A stretch of DNA of 64,000 nucleotides from Luteibacter sp. dw_328 (lineage in GTDB: Bacteria > Pseudomonadota > Gammaproteobacteria > Xanthomonadales > Rhodanobacteraceae): positions 310,001-374,000 of the forward strand of contig NZ_JAAVUW010000005.1 of the NCBI RefSeq assembly GCF_018449605.1, in the 5' to 3' direction. Of the stretch, positions 8,810-18,066 are shown in pieces (within the stretch, counting starts at the first letter, position 1; every line of letters starts with the position of its first letter). Made by a program: the position numbers and the translations under genes. The notes under the pieces are model-generated. The model was given only the letters and a program-made list of their open reading frames with translations, did no database searches and was not told the origin of the DNA.

Positions 8810-9958
8810 ATGGCATCGCAGGGATATCGACGCGCGTTCGTAATGGTCGCACTGGCTTTCGGGGCGGCGCATGCGGCGCCCTGGTTGCCCAAGGACGCGT
8901 CACCTCTGGCAGCTTTCATGCAGCACGTCGCGACGGCCTCGGCGATTGCCGATCCGCTGGAGCGCTGCCTGAAGATGCCGGATCCACCGGGAACCCACTG
9001 GAACGCCGCAGGTGTGGCTGCCTACTGCCGTTACCACGCCGTAACTACGATGACCCCGGCACGGTTCCAGGCACTGATGGCGCAGGGCAAGGCCGCGACC
9101 GTGGACCGCGAGTTCGCCGGCTACCTTCGCGCGCAGATGGATGACCCGGCCGCTGCTGGGCGCCTCGACCATGCGATGTACGCGGCAGGCTTCCACGATG
9201 CCGGTGAAAAGACCCGGTCGGCCATCGATGCCTGGAAGCGACAGCGACCGGACAGCGCCTTCGCGTTTGCCGCAAGCGGCATGCAGTACCGGGCGGAGGC
9301 GGAACGCGGAGGCGGCACGGCGACCCCGCCACCGGTAGATAACGCGCGCGCGGACTTCGACCGTGCTGCCACCATGACGCCGGCCATACCTTCGATCTAC
9401 GCAGACATGTTTCTCGTCGGCGCCATGACCGGGGACACGACCTACGCGCAAGCTGCCTCGCAGCGCGGACTCGCGATGCAACCCGGCAACCTTTCCCTTC
9501 GGCTGCTCCAGGCCAGCGTAGCGAGCGGGGAGCAAGGCGGCAGCCGCGAGTCGCAGATACAGCAGCGAGCGGAGGCCGCGGCGCTGGCCGACCACTTTCC
9601 ACTCATGTGGGTGGTCGCCGGTCGCCTGTCCATCGCGATCGACAAGGAAGACGCCGGTGGTGCGCCGAACGACGGCAAACCGCTATTCGATCTGCCCGAA
9701 GTTGCCCCCGCAAGCGACCTTGGCCACCTTGCCAGTTGGGGTCGGTTAGGAGGCGACGGCGACGCCGCCATGATTCTCGCCGTCGAGGCCCTGCGGTTCG
9801 ATAGCGGACAGGAGGAAGCCCTCGAGGTCATCGGTGCCGTTGGCAGGCATAACGGTTACGCCGAGTGGTCAAAGGCCGCGCTGAAACGCGCAACGGCCGA
9901 GCACCCTGGAGCGGACGATGTCGCTCGCGTCTCGGCGAAGTGGCTACGCGAATTTTAA
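8810..9958 (+). CDS. Exported protein of unknown function with TPR-like helical repeats (paralogue of next gene)
   Basis: 382 residues, with a signal peptide ending near AHAAP. I chose the second ATG (8810) because AGGGG ends 6 nt before it. The first ATG (8804) abuts that ribosome site. The N-terminal domain has the block IADPLERCLKMPDPPGTHW then AAYCRY, shared almost word for word with the next gene. The rest is helical with repeat-like spacing (FDRAATMTPAIPSIYADM, LAVEALRFDSGQEEAL). I do not recognise the family with certainty. A periplasmic scaffold or Sel1/TPR-like role is possible. Confidence 0.65.
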   Translation: MASQGYRRAFVMVALAFGAAHAAPWLPKDASPLAAFMQHVATASAIADPLERCLKMPDPPGTHWNAAGVAAYCRYHAVTTMTPARFQALMAQGKAATVDREFAGYLRAQMDDPAAAGRLDHAMYAAGFHDAGEKTRSAIDAWKRQRPDSAFAFAASGMQYRAEAERGGGTATPPPVDNARADFDRAATMTPAIPSIYADMFLVGAMTGDTTYAQAASQRGLAMQPGNLSLRLLQASVASGEQGGSRESQIQQRAEAAALADHFPLMWVVAGRLSIAIDKEDAGGAPNDGKPLFDLPEVAPASDLGHLASWGRLGGDGDAAMILAVEALRFDSGQEEALEVIGAVGRHNGYAEWSKAALKRATAEHPGADDVARVSAKWLREF

Positions 9959-9977
9959 AGGCGACAAAGGGATGGAT

Positions 9978-11537
9978 ATGATCAAGCAGGGAAATCGACG
10001 CGCTCTTCTGTTGGGCGGGCTATTGCTGGCCGTCGCAGCGCTTGCCGCTTCAAAGGTCTGGCAGCCACCGGCGGCGACGCGCGCGAGTGGTCAGGGCCAG
10101 GCCACGGCCTCGTCGGCTTTCGAGGCGTTTATGACGCAGGTGCAATCGGCCTCGAAGATCGCCGACCCGATCGAGCGCTGTCTGCACATGCCCGACCCGC
10201 CCGGCTCGCATTGGCATGCGGACGGCGTGGCCGCGTATTGCCGATACCGCCTTACCGAAATGGCGGATATCAAGGGATTCCGTTCGCTTATCGCCGCCGG
10301 CAAAGGCGCCGAAGTCGACCGCATCCTGGCCGGCTACCTGCAAATGCAGATGCACGACGCCCGGTATCCGGCCATCTTCGATCAGGCAGTAAACCGTGCG
10401 GGCTTTGATGATGCCGACCCGGAAATGCGCGCAGCCATCGATGCCTGGATGCACCAGCGGCCAGATAGCGTCTTCGCCGTGGCAGCCAGCGGCATGCAGT
10501 ACCAGCGGGCGGCCTTTGAGGCGCGCGGCGCCGATCTCGCATCGAAAACCCGCGAGGAACAATGGCGCGCAGCACGACAGCTGGCGGCGTTCGCACGTCG
10601 CGACCTGGATCGTGCGGCGGCCATGTCGCCGGTCGTTCCGACGATCTACGCCGACATGCTTCGCATGGGCGTACTGGTCGGCGATCGTCGCTATGCGACG
10701 GCGGCTATCGAACGCGGGCATGTCGTGCAACCGAACAATTTCGTCCTACGCCTCGACCAGGCCAGTTTCACCGGCAGGAAGTGGGGTGGCAGCGCGGCCT
10801 GGGTCGACCAACAAGCCAAGGAGGCAGCCGCCGCTGCCGAGCACACGCCTCTGCTCTGGGTCGCGGCAAGCCATGCGCGTATTCAGGCCGCGACGGACGG
10901 GAACCTCACCCCACCGGCTGACGACGGATATCTTTCGCTGGCTAGTGACGTAGCCACGGGCCACGACTTCAGCCAGCTTGCCGCAGACGCCAACCGCGCC
11001 GGGCAGCGCGAAGAAGCCTTCGTGCTGGCGGTGGAGGCGCTGAGATTCGATAACTCGCAGGACGACGCACTCTACGTCGTCGGCAACCTGGGTAGCAAAG
11101 GCTACTACCGAGAATGGGCGAAGGCGGAACTCATCCGCGCCACACACGAACATCCGCGCTCCGTTGAGGTCACCGGAAGTGCGGGCGTCGCGCTGCGTCG
11201 CCTCCACGAGCCGGCGTTGGCGGAGCCTCTTCTGGTGTATGCGACGGAACATGGCGCCGATGACTGGGTCCTGGCGACGCTCGGCGATTTCTATTCGCAC
11301 GAAGGCAGGAACTACGCGAAGGCCGGCGCGATCGCCGACGAATTGATCCAACACAATCCCGCCAACCCCGACGGTTACGTCATTCGCGCGTGCGTGGACA
11401 AGGACACGAACAGCCCTAATCGCTATCGCTCGGCCAAGGACTTCCTCACTCGCTTCGGGAACGATGCTGACCAGCAGGGTCCCGCATCGGAGATCCGTGC
11501 GTGGCTTGCGGCGAACCCGGAGCCCTCGACGGGCTGA
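9978..11537 (+). CDS. Exported or membrane-anchored TPR-like protein of unknown function (longer paralogue)
   Basis: 519 residues, with an N-terminal hydrophobic segment LLLGGLLLAVAALAASKVW. The ATG at 9978 is preferred because AAAGGG lies 6 nt upstream, mirroring the arrangement at 8810. It repeats the block IADPIERCLHMPDPPGSHW...AAYCRY and then diverges. Its C-terminal third (RLHEPALAEPLLVYATEHG, LGDFYSHEGRNYAKAGAIAD) looks like further TPR helices that the first paralogue lacks. It starts 19 nt after the first paralogue, so the pair is probably co-transcribed. Function unknown. Confidence 0.65.
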   Translation: MIKQGNRRALLLGGLLLAVAALAASKVWQPPAATRASGQGQATASSAFEAFMTQVQSASKIADPIERCLHMPDPPGSHWHADGVAAYCRYRLTEMADIKGFRSLIAAGKGAEVDRILAGYLQMQMHDARYPAIFDQAVNRAGFDDADPEMRAAIDAWMHQRPDSVFAVAASGMQYQRAAFEARGADLASKTREEQWRAARQLAAFARRDLDRAAAMSPVVPTIYADMLRMGVLVGDRRYATAAIERGHVVQPNNFVLRLDQASFTGRKWGGSAAWVDQQAKEAAAAAEHTPLLWVAASHARIQAATDGNLTPPADDGYLSLASDVATGHDFSQLAADANRAGQREEAFVLAVEALRFDNSQDDALYVVGNLGSKGYYREWAKAELIRATHEHPRSVEVTGSAGVALRRLHEPALAEPLLVYATEHGADDWVLATLGDFYSHEGRNYAKAGAIADELIQHNPANPDGYVIRACVDKDTNSPNRYRSAKDFLTRFGNDADQQGPASEIRAWLAANPEPSTG

Positions 11538-11586
11538 TCGCATCGCCCCGCGGCTGCCCAGGGAAAGGTTTTGCCTGAAACACACA

Positions 11587-11638
11587 TCGATTACCCTGCC
11601 GGTACAGCCGTAATCGAGCTCTCCCCCTCAGGAGCTCG
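11587..11638. promoter_or_regulatory. Two overlapping inverted repeats before the acid phosphatase gene
   Basis: TCGATTAC (11587-11594) pairs with GTAATCGA (11610-11617) across 15 nt. CGAGCTC (11615-11621) pairs with GAGCTCG (11632-11638) across 10 nt. The arms overlap, so the two hairpins would be mutually exclusive. They lie 30-80 nt before the start codon. Function as operator or leader switch is speculative. Confidence 0.3.
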
Positions 11639-11667
11639 CGCCCACCCCTGCCATCGCGAATCCATCC

Positions 11668-13356
11668 ATGACGAAGAAAACCGAGAACGACACGCCGGAT
11701 GCCGGCCGACGCCGCCTGCTGGGCGGCATTGCCACGACCGGCGCGGTGCTTGCGCTGGGTGGGGTGGCCGAGGTCGCCGCTGGCGAATCGAAAGGACTTG
11801 CGCCTGCGCCGGGCGGCAAGGAACTCGACGCGCTGCTGGAAAAGCACGTACAGCACGTTGTCGTGATTTACGCGGAAAATCGTAGCTTCAATAACCTGTT
11901 TGCCGAGTTCCCGGGACTTCAGCAGCCGCTGGGTGCCGTGCCTCCGGAGCGTTACCTGCAGCGCGACCGCGATGGAAAGCCGCTGACGACGCTGCCGCCG
12001 ATATGGGGCGGCCTTGTACCGCACCAGCAGGTGGTCGACCACAAGCCTTACAAGGTCGGCGAGCAAGACATCACCGGCCTTCCGAACGCGCCGTGGGCCC
12101 TGCACACGGGAGACGGCACGCCGCTGCCGCACGGCGTGGTCACCCGCGATCTCGTGCACGCCTTCTACAACAACCAGCTGCAGATCAACGGCGGCAAGAA
12201 CGACGGATTCGTCGCCTGGGGCGACAACGGCGCGATGACGATGGGTCACTACGCGTCCTCGCCGGTGCATCTGCGCCTGTGGCGCCTCGCCGAGCAGTAC
12301 ACCCTGTGCGACAACTTCTTCATGGGTGCCTTCGGCGGCTCGTTCCTCAACCACCAGTATCTCGTCGCCGCGCAGCCGCCGTTCTATCCGGATGCAGACA
12401 AGAGTCCCTCGCAGTTCGGTATCGCGGTGACCGAGAGCGGTGATCCGCTCGACTATCGCCTGAAGATGGCGGAGGAGTCCCCGGCCAGCGCCATGCAGGG
12501 CAAGCCGAAATTCGCTCACCACAGCCAGCTCACGCCCGACTTCTTCGCCGTCAATACCATCGGGCCGCCCTATTCGCCGGGCTTCAACGTCGATCCGAAG
12601 AATCCGTTGCTCGCCGACGCCACGAGTGCGAACACGCTGGTTCCGCAGAAGCACAAGCACATCGGTGACGTGCTCTCGGAGAAGGGCGTGGACTGGGCCT
12701 GGTATGGCGGTGGCTTCCAGGCCGCTCTGGACGGCAAGGGCGAGGGCGATAGCGACGACAAGCAGTTCCCGCAGACGCCGAATTTCCAGCCGCACCACCA
12801 ACCGCTCAATTATTTCGTCACGCTCGCGCCGGGTACCGAGGCGCGCAAACGGCACCTGCGCGACGGTGGCCTGGGTGAGACGGCGAAGACCAATCTGTTC
12901 CTTGCCGACGTCGCCGCCGGCAAGCTGCCACCCGTGACGTTCTATAAACCGCAGGGCGATCTCAACATGCATGCCGGGTATTCGGACGTCGAAGCTGGCG
13001 ACCGCCATATCGCGGGCGTCGTGCATGCGCTGCGCTCGAGTCCACAGTGGAAGGACATGCTCGTCATCGTCACATTCGACGAGAACGGTGGCTGGTGGGA
13101 CCACGTCGCTCCGCCGAAGGGCGATCGTTGGGGACCGGGTACGCGTATTCCGGCGTTGGTGGTCTCGCCGTATGCGAAGAAGGGGCATGTCGAGCATACG
13201 ATCTACGACACGGGCTCGATTGCGCGGTTGCTGACGCGGCGGTTCAAGCTGGAGAAGTTGCCGGGGTTGAAGATGCGAGAGGATGCGATGGTTGCGGCGG
13301 GTGGACCGGCGGCGGGTGATCTTACGGAGACGCTGGATTTTCCGGCGGTCGGTTAG
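11668..13356 (+). CDS. Tat-exported acid phosphatase / phospholipase C family phosphoesterase (AcpA-like)
   Basis: 562 residues. The N terminus has a twin-arginine signal (GRRRLLGG, residues 13-20) followed by a hydrophobic stretch, predicting folded export to the periplasm. The family signature HVVVIYAENRSFNNLF near residue 60 supplies metal-binding Glu-Asn. Later motifs include CDNFFMGAFGGSFLNHQ and FDENGGWWDHVAPP, the second metal site of the PF04185 phosphoesterase family (AcpA, PlcN/PlcC). It is expected to hydrolyse phosphomonoesters or phospholipid head groups. It stands alone, followed by REP-like repeats and a convergent efflux operon. Confidence 0.85.
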   Translation: MTKKTENDTPDAGRRRLLGGIATTGAVLALGGVAEVAAGESKGLAPAPGGKELDALLEKHVQHVVVIYAENRSFNNLFAEFPGLQQPLGAVPPERYLQRDRDGKPLTTLPPIWGGLVPHQQVVDHKPYKVGEQDITGLPNAPWALHTGDGTPLPHGVVTRDLVHAFYNNQLQINGGKNDGFVAWGDNGAMTMGHYASSPVHLRLWRLAEQYTLCDNFFMGAFGGSFLNHQYLVAAQPPFYPDADKSPSQFGIAVTESGDPLDYRLKMAEESPASAMQGKPKFAHHSQLTPDFFAVNTIGPPYSPGFNVDPKNPLLADATSANTLVPQKHKHIGDVLSEKGVDWAWYGGGFQAALDGKGEGDSDDKQFPQTPNFQPHHQPLNYFVTLAPGTEARKRHLRDGGLGETAKTNLFLADVAAGKLPPVTFYKPQGDLNMHAGYSDVEAGDRHIAGVVHALRSSPQWKDMLVIVTFDENGGWWDHVAPPKGDRWGPGTRIPALVVSPYAKKGHVEHTIYDTGSIARLLTRRFKLEKLPGLKMREDAMVAAGGPAAGDLTETLDFPAVG

Positions 13357-13359
13357 AGC

Positions 13360-13424
13360 ATCGCCGATGAATCGGCTCCCACAGGAGGCGCTTAGCTCGT
13401 TGTGGGAGCCGCTTCAGCGGCGAT
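13360..13424. repeat. REP-like inverted pair
   Basis: Unit 1 (13360-13383, read on minus) contains GCCGATTCATCGGC. Unit 2 (13401-13424, read on plus) contains GCCGCTTCAGCGGC. Both are preceded by TGTGGGAGCC or its complement. The hairpin arms differ by paired changes (GAT/ATC versus GCT/AGC), preserving the fold. They lie between two convergent genes and may also act as a bidirectional terminator. Confidence 0.8.
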
Positions 13425-13454
13425 AACCCGACCCCTCAGCGCCAGGCACGCCCC

Positions 13455-15005
13455 TCAATGCCCCGGCGTACCACCCGATGCAAACGGCGGCTTCGCAAAC
13501 CAGATCGCCACCATCGCGACCAGAAAAATCAGCGCGAACCCGAAGAACACATCGTTCACCGCCAGCGTCGCAGCCTGCAGGTCGACGATACGGTTGAGCG
13601 CGGCGTTCGCGGTCGGCCCCTGCACACCCAGCGCCTGGAACCGGTCCAGGTATTCGGTCGTCGTTCGGCTTCCGGCGCTGACATTTTCCGCTAGCACGGC
13701 GTGGTGGTAAGTCGTTCGATGCGAGTACATCGTGGTGCTCACTGCCGTAGCGATGCTGCCCGCCAGCGTCCGGAAGAAATTCGACAGGCCTGACGCACTG
13801 GCCACTTCGTCGTCCGGCATGCCCGAAAGGATGATCTGGTTCACCGGCACGAAGAACAGGGCGATGCCCGCACCCATGCAAAGACGCGGCAGGGCCATGT
13901 CGCTGTAGGCGGCATTCGTACTCAGCGCGGACATGTAGAACGATGCACCCGCGAACACCGCAAAGCCGATGGTGTTCAGCAGACGCAGATCGAACTTGCT
14001 CTGGAACACGCCGACGATGGGCGACAGCACGATCGCAAGGATGCCGATGGGCGCGACGACGAAGCCGGCCCAGGTCGCCGTGTAACCAAGGACCTCCTGC
14101 ACCCACATCGGCATGACGACGGTACCGCCGAAGAAGGCGAACATGCCCAGCGAAAGACAGAGCACACCGACGAAGAAGTTTCGTCTTCCCAGTAGTCGCA
14201 GTTCCACCACGGGGTGCTTGTGCATGAGCTCCCAGGCGATGAGAAAGGTGATGCAGACCAGCGATACGATGGCCAACACGACGATGGTCTTCGAAGTGAA
14301 CCAGTCGTCGTCGTTGCCGTTATCGAGCATGAACTGCAGGCAGCCCACACCCACGGCCAGAAGGAACAGTCCGATCGCGTCGATCGGCATCTTGACCACT
14401 TTCGACTCGCGATCACGCAGCAGCGCATAAGTGACGACAACAGCGAAGATGCCGACCGGGATGTTGATGAAGAAAATCCACGACCAATGATAGTTATCGG
14501 TGATCCAACCGCCGAGGATGGGTCCGAACACCGGCGCGACAACGACGGTCATGGCCCATAGCGCCAACGCGATGGGTCGTCTCGCCACGGGATAATTGTT
14601 GAGCAACAGGGTCTGCGACAGCGGCACCATGGGGCCCGAGACAGCGCCCTGCAACAGGCGAAAGACGATCAGCATCGGCATGCTCGTCGAGAACCCGCAA
14701 AGCGCCGAGAACACGACGAACAGTGTGACCGAGATCATGAACGTACGCACTTCACCGAAGCGACGCGCGACCCAACCGGTCAGGGGCTGCATGACCGCGC
14801 TTGCCATCGAGTAGGCACTGATGGCCATGGTGCCTTCGTTGCTGCTCACGCCGACATTGCCGGCGATGGTTCGCACCGACACATTGACGATGGAGATATC
14901 GAGCACCTCCATGAAGGTGGCCAGTGCCACGCCCGCGGTGAGCAACACGAGCGCACCACCGGTCAGCGGTGGTCTCGATGCGCCGTTGCCGTTCTGCCCT
15001 GCCAT
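13455..15005 (-). CDS. emrB: MFS multidrug efflux permease, DHA2 (EmrB/QacA) family
   Basis: 516 residues with about 14 membrane segments. The DHA2 motif A region reads TGWVARRFGEVRTF, the first helix carries LDISIVNVSV (motif D1), and motif C-like PVFGPILGGWI follows. It would expel hydrophobic drugs with proton antiport through the adaptor encoded 3 nt upstream and the outer-membrane channel before that. The C terminus ends with TM 14 and a short tail. Gene order channel-adaptor-permease on one strand supports a self-sufficient tripartite pump. Confidence 0.92.
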   Translation of the reverse strand: MAGQNGNGASRPPLTGGALVLLTAGVALATFMEVLDISIVNVSVRTIAGNVGVSSNEGTMAISAYSMASAVMQPLTGWVARRFGEVRTFMISVTLFVVFSALCGFSTSMPMLIVFRLLQGAVSGPMVPLSQTLLLNNYPVARRPIALALWAMTVVVAPVFGPILGGWITDNYHWSWIFFINIPVGIFAVVVTYALLRDRESKVVKMPIDAIGLFLLAVGVGCLQFMLDNGNDDDWFTSKTIVVLAIVSLVCITFLIAWELMHKHPVVELRLLGRRNFFVGVLCLSLGMFAFFGGTVVMPMWVQEVLGYTATWAGFVVAPIGILAIVLSPIVGVFQSKFDLRLLNTIGFAVFAGASFYMSALSTNAAYSDMALPRLCMGAGIALFFVPVNQIILSGMPDDEVASASGLSNFFRTLAGSIATAVSTTMYSHRTTYHHAVLAENVSAGSRTTTEYLDRFQALGVQGPTANAALNRIVDLQAATLAVNDVFFGFALIFLVAMVAIWFAKPPFASGGTPGH

Positions 15006-15008
15006 CGA

Positions 15009-16430
15009 TCAACCGCCGCGCTTGGCCGGGACCGGCTTCGGGGTCGCATCCACGGTGTTGGCGCGGATGATTTCCTCGGCGTGCTGGTCAGCTTCGCCCA
15101 TCTCCTGCTCATAGACATTCGTGCTTGCCAACGGCTTGCCGCGAGCGGTATCGGACAACACGCGACCATCGCGGTCGTGCGTATCGACGTTGACGTCGGT
15201 GGACAGGCCGATGCGCAGCGGATGCTTGCGCAGGTCCTCGGCATCGATCGCAATGCGTACCGGCAGGCGCTGAACCACCTTGATCCAGTTACCGGTGGCG
15301 TTCTCGGCCGGGAGCAATGAGAACGCACTGCCCGTGCCGGCGTTAAGGCCGATCACCTTGCCGTGATATTCCACGTCGGAATACATGTCCGTGGTGATCT
15401 TTACCGGCTGACCGATGCGGATGTGCTCGAGCTGCGTCTCCTTGAAGTTCGCGTCCACCCACAGGTCCGACAACGGCACGACGGTGAGCAGATCCTGGCC
15501 TGCCTGGATGCGCTGGCCCACCTGCACCTGGCGGCGCGCGGCATAACCTTCGATCGGCGAAACGATGGCGTTGCGGCCGTTGTTGACCCACGCGTTACGG
15601 AACTGGGAACGCGCCTGGATCACCGCCGGATAGGTATCGACGGTGGTGCCGTCGACCTGCGCATGCGCCGCTGCCGCTTCGCGCTCGGAGGCGTCCAGTG
15701 CGGCCTTCGCCTGTTCCATCTGGCGCTTGCCGCTATCGACTTCCTCGGCGGATACGGCACGGCGCTCAAGCAGCGGATGGCGACGGTTGTATTCGTCGCG
15801 CGCCTGCTCGTACTGGGCACGCCGCTGCGGGATCGCGGCGTCGGCCTGGTTGGCCTGCTGCATCTTTGCCTGGGCCTCGCGTACGGCCTGCGCGAGCTGG
15901 CCCTCCGCGTTCATCAGGGCAACGTTGGCATCCACGGGGTCGAGCTTGATCAGCACCTGGCCTGCATGGACACGCTCGGTTTCCTCGGCGTCCACCTCGA
16001 TGACGGTACCGGCAACACGCGATGAGATCGTCACCATGTCGCCTTGTACGTAAGCGTCATCGGTGGTCTCGCGTTTGGAGAGCACGAAGATATAGAACAG
16101 CAACCAGCCCAGGGCGGCGAGGATGAAGACCGCGGCAATGATGGAGAGGACGATGACCTTCTTGCGCTTGGCTTTCGGGTCTTCTTTTTTGTCGTCGTCC
16201 TTGCCGTCCTTGTCTTTACCATCCTTGTCCTTGCCGTCTTTCTCCTTGTCCTTGCCGTCCTTGTCTTCCCCGTCGTCGTCGCCCTCCTTCTCGTCGTGCT
16301 TCTCCTCGTCACGCTCGCCGCGCGGCGACTCGTCACCGTACTTGTGCAGGTACTTGTAGCGATACTTGAAAGGCAGCGGCGCGGTGCCGGTTTCGCCGTC
16401 GTCGCGCGGCTCGTCGTTTTCTGGGGTCAT
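15009..16430 (-). CDS. emrA: HlyD/EmrA-type membrane-fusion protein with unusual charged N-terminal tail
   Basis: 473 residues. Residues about 32-91 are almost entirely K, D, E and G, with repeated KDGKDK-type units, and lie on the cytoplasmic side. One membrane helix follows (about 91-117). The standard EmrA periplasmic part then starts with TTDDAYVQGDMVTISSRVAG, a coiled-coil hairpin rich in Ala/Gln (about 195-275) and the barrel segment VNVDTHDRDG. It links the inner-membrane permease to the outer-membrane channel. Its start overlaps the stop of the channel gene by 4 nt (ATGA). The charged tail is longer than the family norm. Confidence 0.9.
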   Translation of the reverse strand: MTPENDEPRDDGETGTAPLPFKYRYKYLHKYGDESPRGERDEEKHDEKEGDDDGEDKDGKDKEKDGKDKDGKDKDGKDDDKKEDPKAKRKKVIVLSIIAAVFILAALGWLLFYIFVLSKRETTDDAYVQGDMVTISSRVAGTVIEVDAEETERVHAGQVLIKLDPVDANVALMNAEGQLAQAVREAQAKMQQANQADAAIPQRRAQYEQARDEYNRRHPLLERRAVSAEEVDSGKRQMEQAKAALDASEREAAAAHAQVDGTTVDTYPAVIQARSQFRNAWVNNGRNAIVSPIEGYAARRQVQVGQRIQAGQDLLTVVPLSDLWVDANFKETQLEHIRIGQPVKITTDMYSDVEYHGKVIGLNAGTGSAFSLLPAENATGNWIKVVQRLPVRIAIDAEDLRKHPLRIGLSTDVNVDTHDRDGRVLSDTARGKPLASTNVYEQEMGEADQHAEEIIRANTVDATPKPVPAKRGG

Positions 16431-17944
16431 CGCGGGGAGTCCTTGCCGGTGTTGCCAGCCGGAAGAGCGGGAGCGTCGTCAGCGTAGTAACCGCCGCCGA
16501 GCGCGTGGATGAGGGAAAGGTTTGCCGAAAGCATCTGGCTGGTGAGCTGCAGGCGCGCGTCGCGCTGCTGGTCGAGCTGCATGTCGGCGTTGAGCCAGGT
16601 GCGATCGTCGATCAGACCTTTCGAGCGACGGTCGGCCGCCTTGGTCCGCTGGGCCGCGCTGGCGTCGTACTGCCGGTCTACCTGCACGCGCTGGTCGTCG
16701 AGCATCTGCAGGGTCGTGACGCTCTGGGCAATCTGGCCGGCCGCCTGCACGACGGCACCGTCGTATTGCGCCACGGCGGTGTCGAGCTGCGCCTGGGCGC
16801 TCTCGAACTGGGCGCGAAGGCGTCCACCGCTGAAGATTGGTAGCTGGATGGACGGACCGATGTTTGCGAGCTTCAGGTCGGTACGCGTGCCCGACCCAAG
16901 ATCCGGATAGGTCCGCAGGAAGGCCGCCAGTCCCGTGAGACTCACGTCGGGGTAGTAAGCCTTACGGGTCTGGTCGATGTTCTTCGAGGAGGCCTCGATC
17001 TGCCAACGGGCGGCGGTGATATCGGGACGCCGCGCCAGCAAGCCCAACCGCGCGTCGGCGGGCAGCGTGGTGTCGGGCGTCGGCAGGGGAGACGGCGTGA
17101 GCGTGCCGAGATCCTTGGGCGAGACGCCGGCAAGCGCGGCCAACTGCACGAGGTCGAGGCTCGCCGCGCCTTCGAGCTGGGCCACAGCGCGTCGCTGCTG
17201 GGCGAGCTGGCCATCGGCCTGGTCGAGCGAGGTGGGATCGTCGAGGCCGGCGTGCACACGTAGCTCGACCAGCTCGCGGTATTGCGCCGAGCTGTCCGCC
17301 GCGTGCCGGGCGACCTGGAGCCGCGCCTGCTGCGCCTGCCAGTCGTAATAGGTGTTGACCACGTTGTACTGCAGCGACGTCGCCGCCGACGCGCGCTCTG
17401 CTTCAGCGGCACGGGCCTGGCCGACGGCAGCGGATACGGCGTCCTTCTGCTTGCCCCAGATGTCGAGATCCCAGGTGGCCAGCGCGCCGGCTGCCCCGCT
17501 GTTGCTCCAGCTCTTGCCAGGGTTGAGCTGGAAGCTCTGGGCGCTGCCGGCTGCACCCGGCACGTCGCCTTTGACGGCGACATCGCTGTATCCGTGGGTC
17601 CCACTGAGCAAGCCGCGCACCTGCGGGTTCAGATCGGCCCGCGCGGAATCCACCGCGCGCGTCGCCGTGCGATAGCGTGCCTCGGCCTGCTCCAGGTCCG
17701 GCGAGCCACGCATGGCGATATCGACGATCCGATCGAGCTGTGCGTCGCCGTAACGCTTCCACCACTCCGGCTGCGGCCAACCGGCCTGGGTCGTAGGCAA
17801 GCCGGCGATCGGCACCTCCTCCCGAGGCGCGAAGGCAGGCGGGCGCACCGCTGGCGCGCAGGCGGCGACGAACAGGGCGGTGCCGAGAACGGCGATACGG
17901 ACACCGCCGCATCGGCGACGGAACCGGCTTGGGGAGGACGCCAT
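16427..17944 (-). CDS. NodT/OprM-family outer-membrane efflux lipoprotein (TolC-like)
   Basis: 505 residues. A signal peptide ends in the lipobox FVAAC, with lipidated Cys29. Two OEP repeats follow, with the helical-barrel patterns typical of the family (RYRTATRAVDSARADLNPQV, QADGQLAQQRRAVAQLEGA, TKADRRSKGLIDDRTWLNAD). It forms the trimeric outer-membrane duct for the EmrAB pump encoded immediately downstream. It is the first gene of the operon. The intergenic region before it carries tandem and inverted repeats that may bind a regulator. Confidence 0.9.
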   Translation of the reverse strand: MASSPSRFRRRCGGVRIAVLGTALFVAACAPAVRPPAFAPREEVPIAGLPTTQAGWPQPEWWKRYGDAQLDRIVDIAMRGSPDLEQAEARYRTATRAVDSARADLNPQVRGLLSGTHGYSDVAVKGDVPGAAGSAQSFQLNPGKSWSNSGAAGALATWDLDIWGKQKDAVSAAVGQARAAEAERASAATSLQYNVVNTYYDWQAQQARLQVARHAADSSAQYRELVELRVHAGLDDPTSLDQADGQLAQQRRAVAQLEGAASLDLVQLAALAGVSPKDLGTLTPSPLPTPDTTLPADARLGLLARRPDITAARWQIEASSKNIDQTRKAYYPDVSLTGLAAFLRTYPDLGSGTRTDLKLANIGPSIQLPIFSGGRLRAQFESAQAQLDTAVAQYDGAVVQAAGQIAQSVTTLQMLDDQRVQVDRQYDASAAQRTKAADRRSKGLIDDRTWLNADMQLDQQRDARLQLTSQMLSANLSLIHALGGGYYADDAPALPAGNTGKDSPR

Positions 17945-17986
17945 GGCATTCCAGGTGAAGGCTGCTTACGACGGTGAAAAATATCA

Positions 17987-18022
17987 GCGCACCGCGTGCG
18001 CACCGCGTGACGGTGGCCGTCA
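17987..18022. promoter_or_regulatory. Tandem 11-bp repeat plus inverted repeat between the efflux operon and uppP
   Basis: GCGCACCGCGT occurs twice head-to-tail (17987-17997, 17998-18008). It is followed immediately by the perfect inverted repeat TGACGG-TGG-CCGTCA (18008-18022). The position, 43-78 nt upstream of the outer-membrane channel start, fits a regulator-binding site. No cognate regulator gene is adjacent. Confidence 0.35.
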
Positions 18023-18066
18023 GCGGCTAAGCTATGCGCCGTCCCCTCGCCCGGAATGCTTAGCCA

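Noticed and set aside
11446-13197. 583-codon minus-strand frame opposite the acid phosphatase
   Set aside because: Shadow frame; the plus-strand protein has a Tat signal and intact family motifs.
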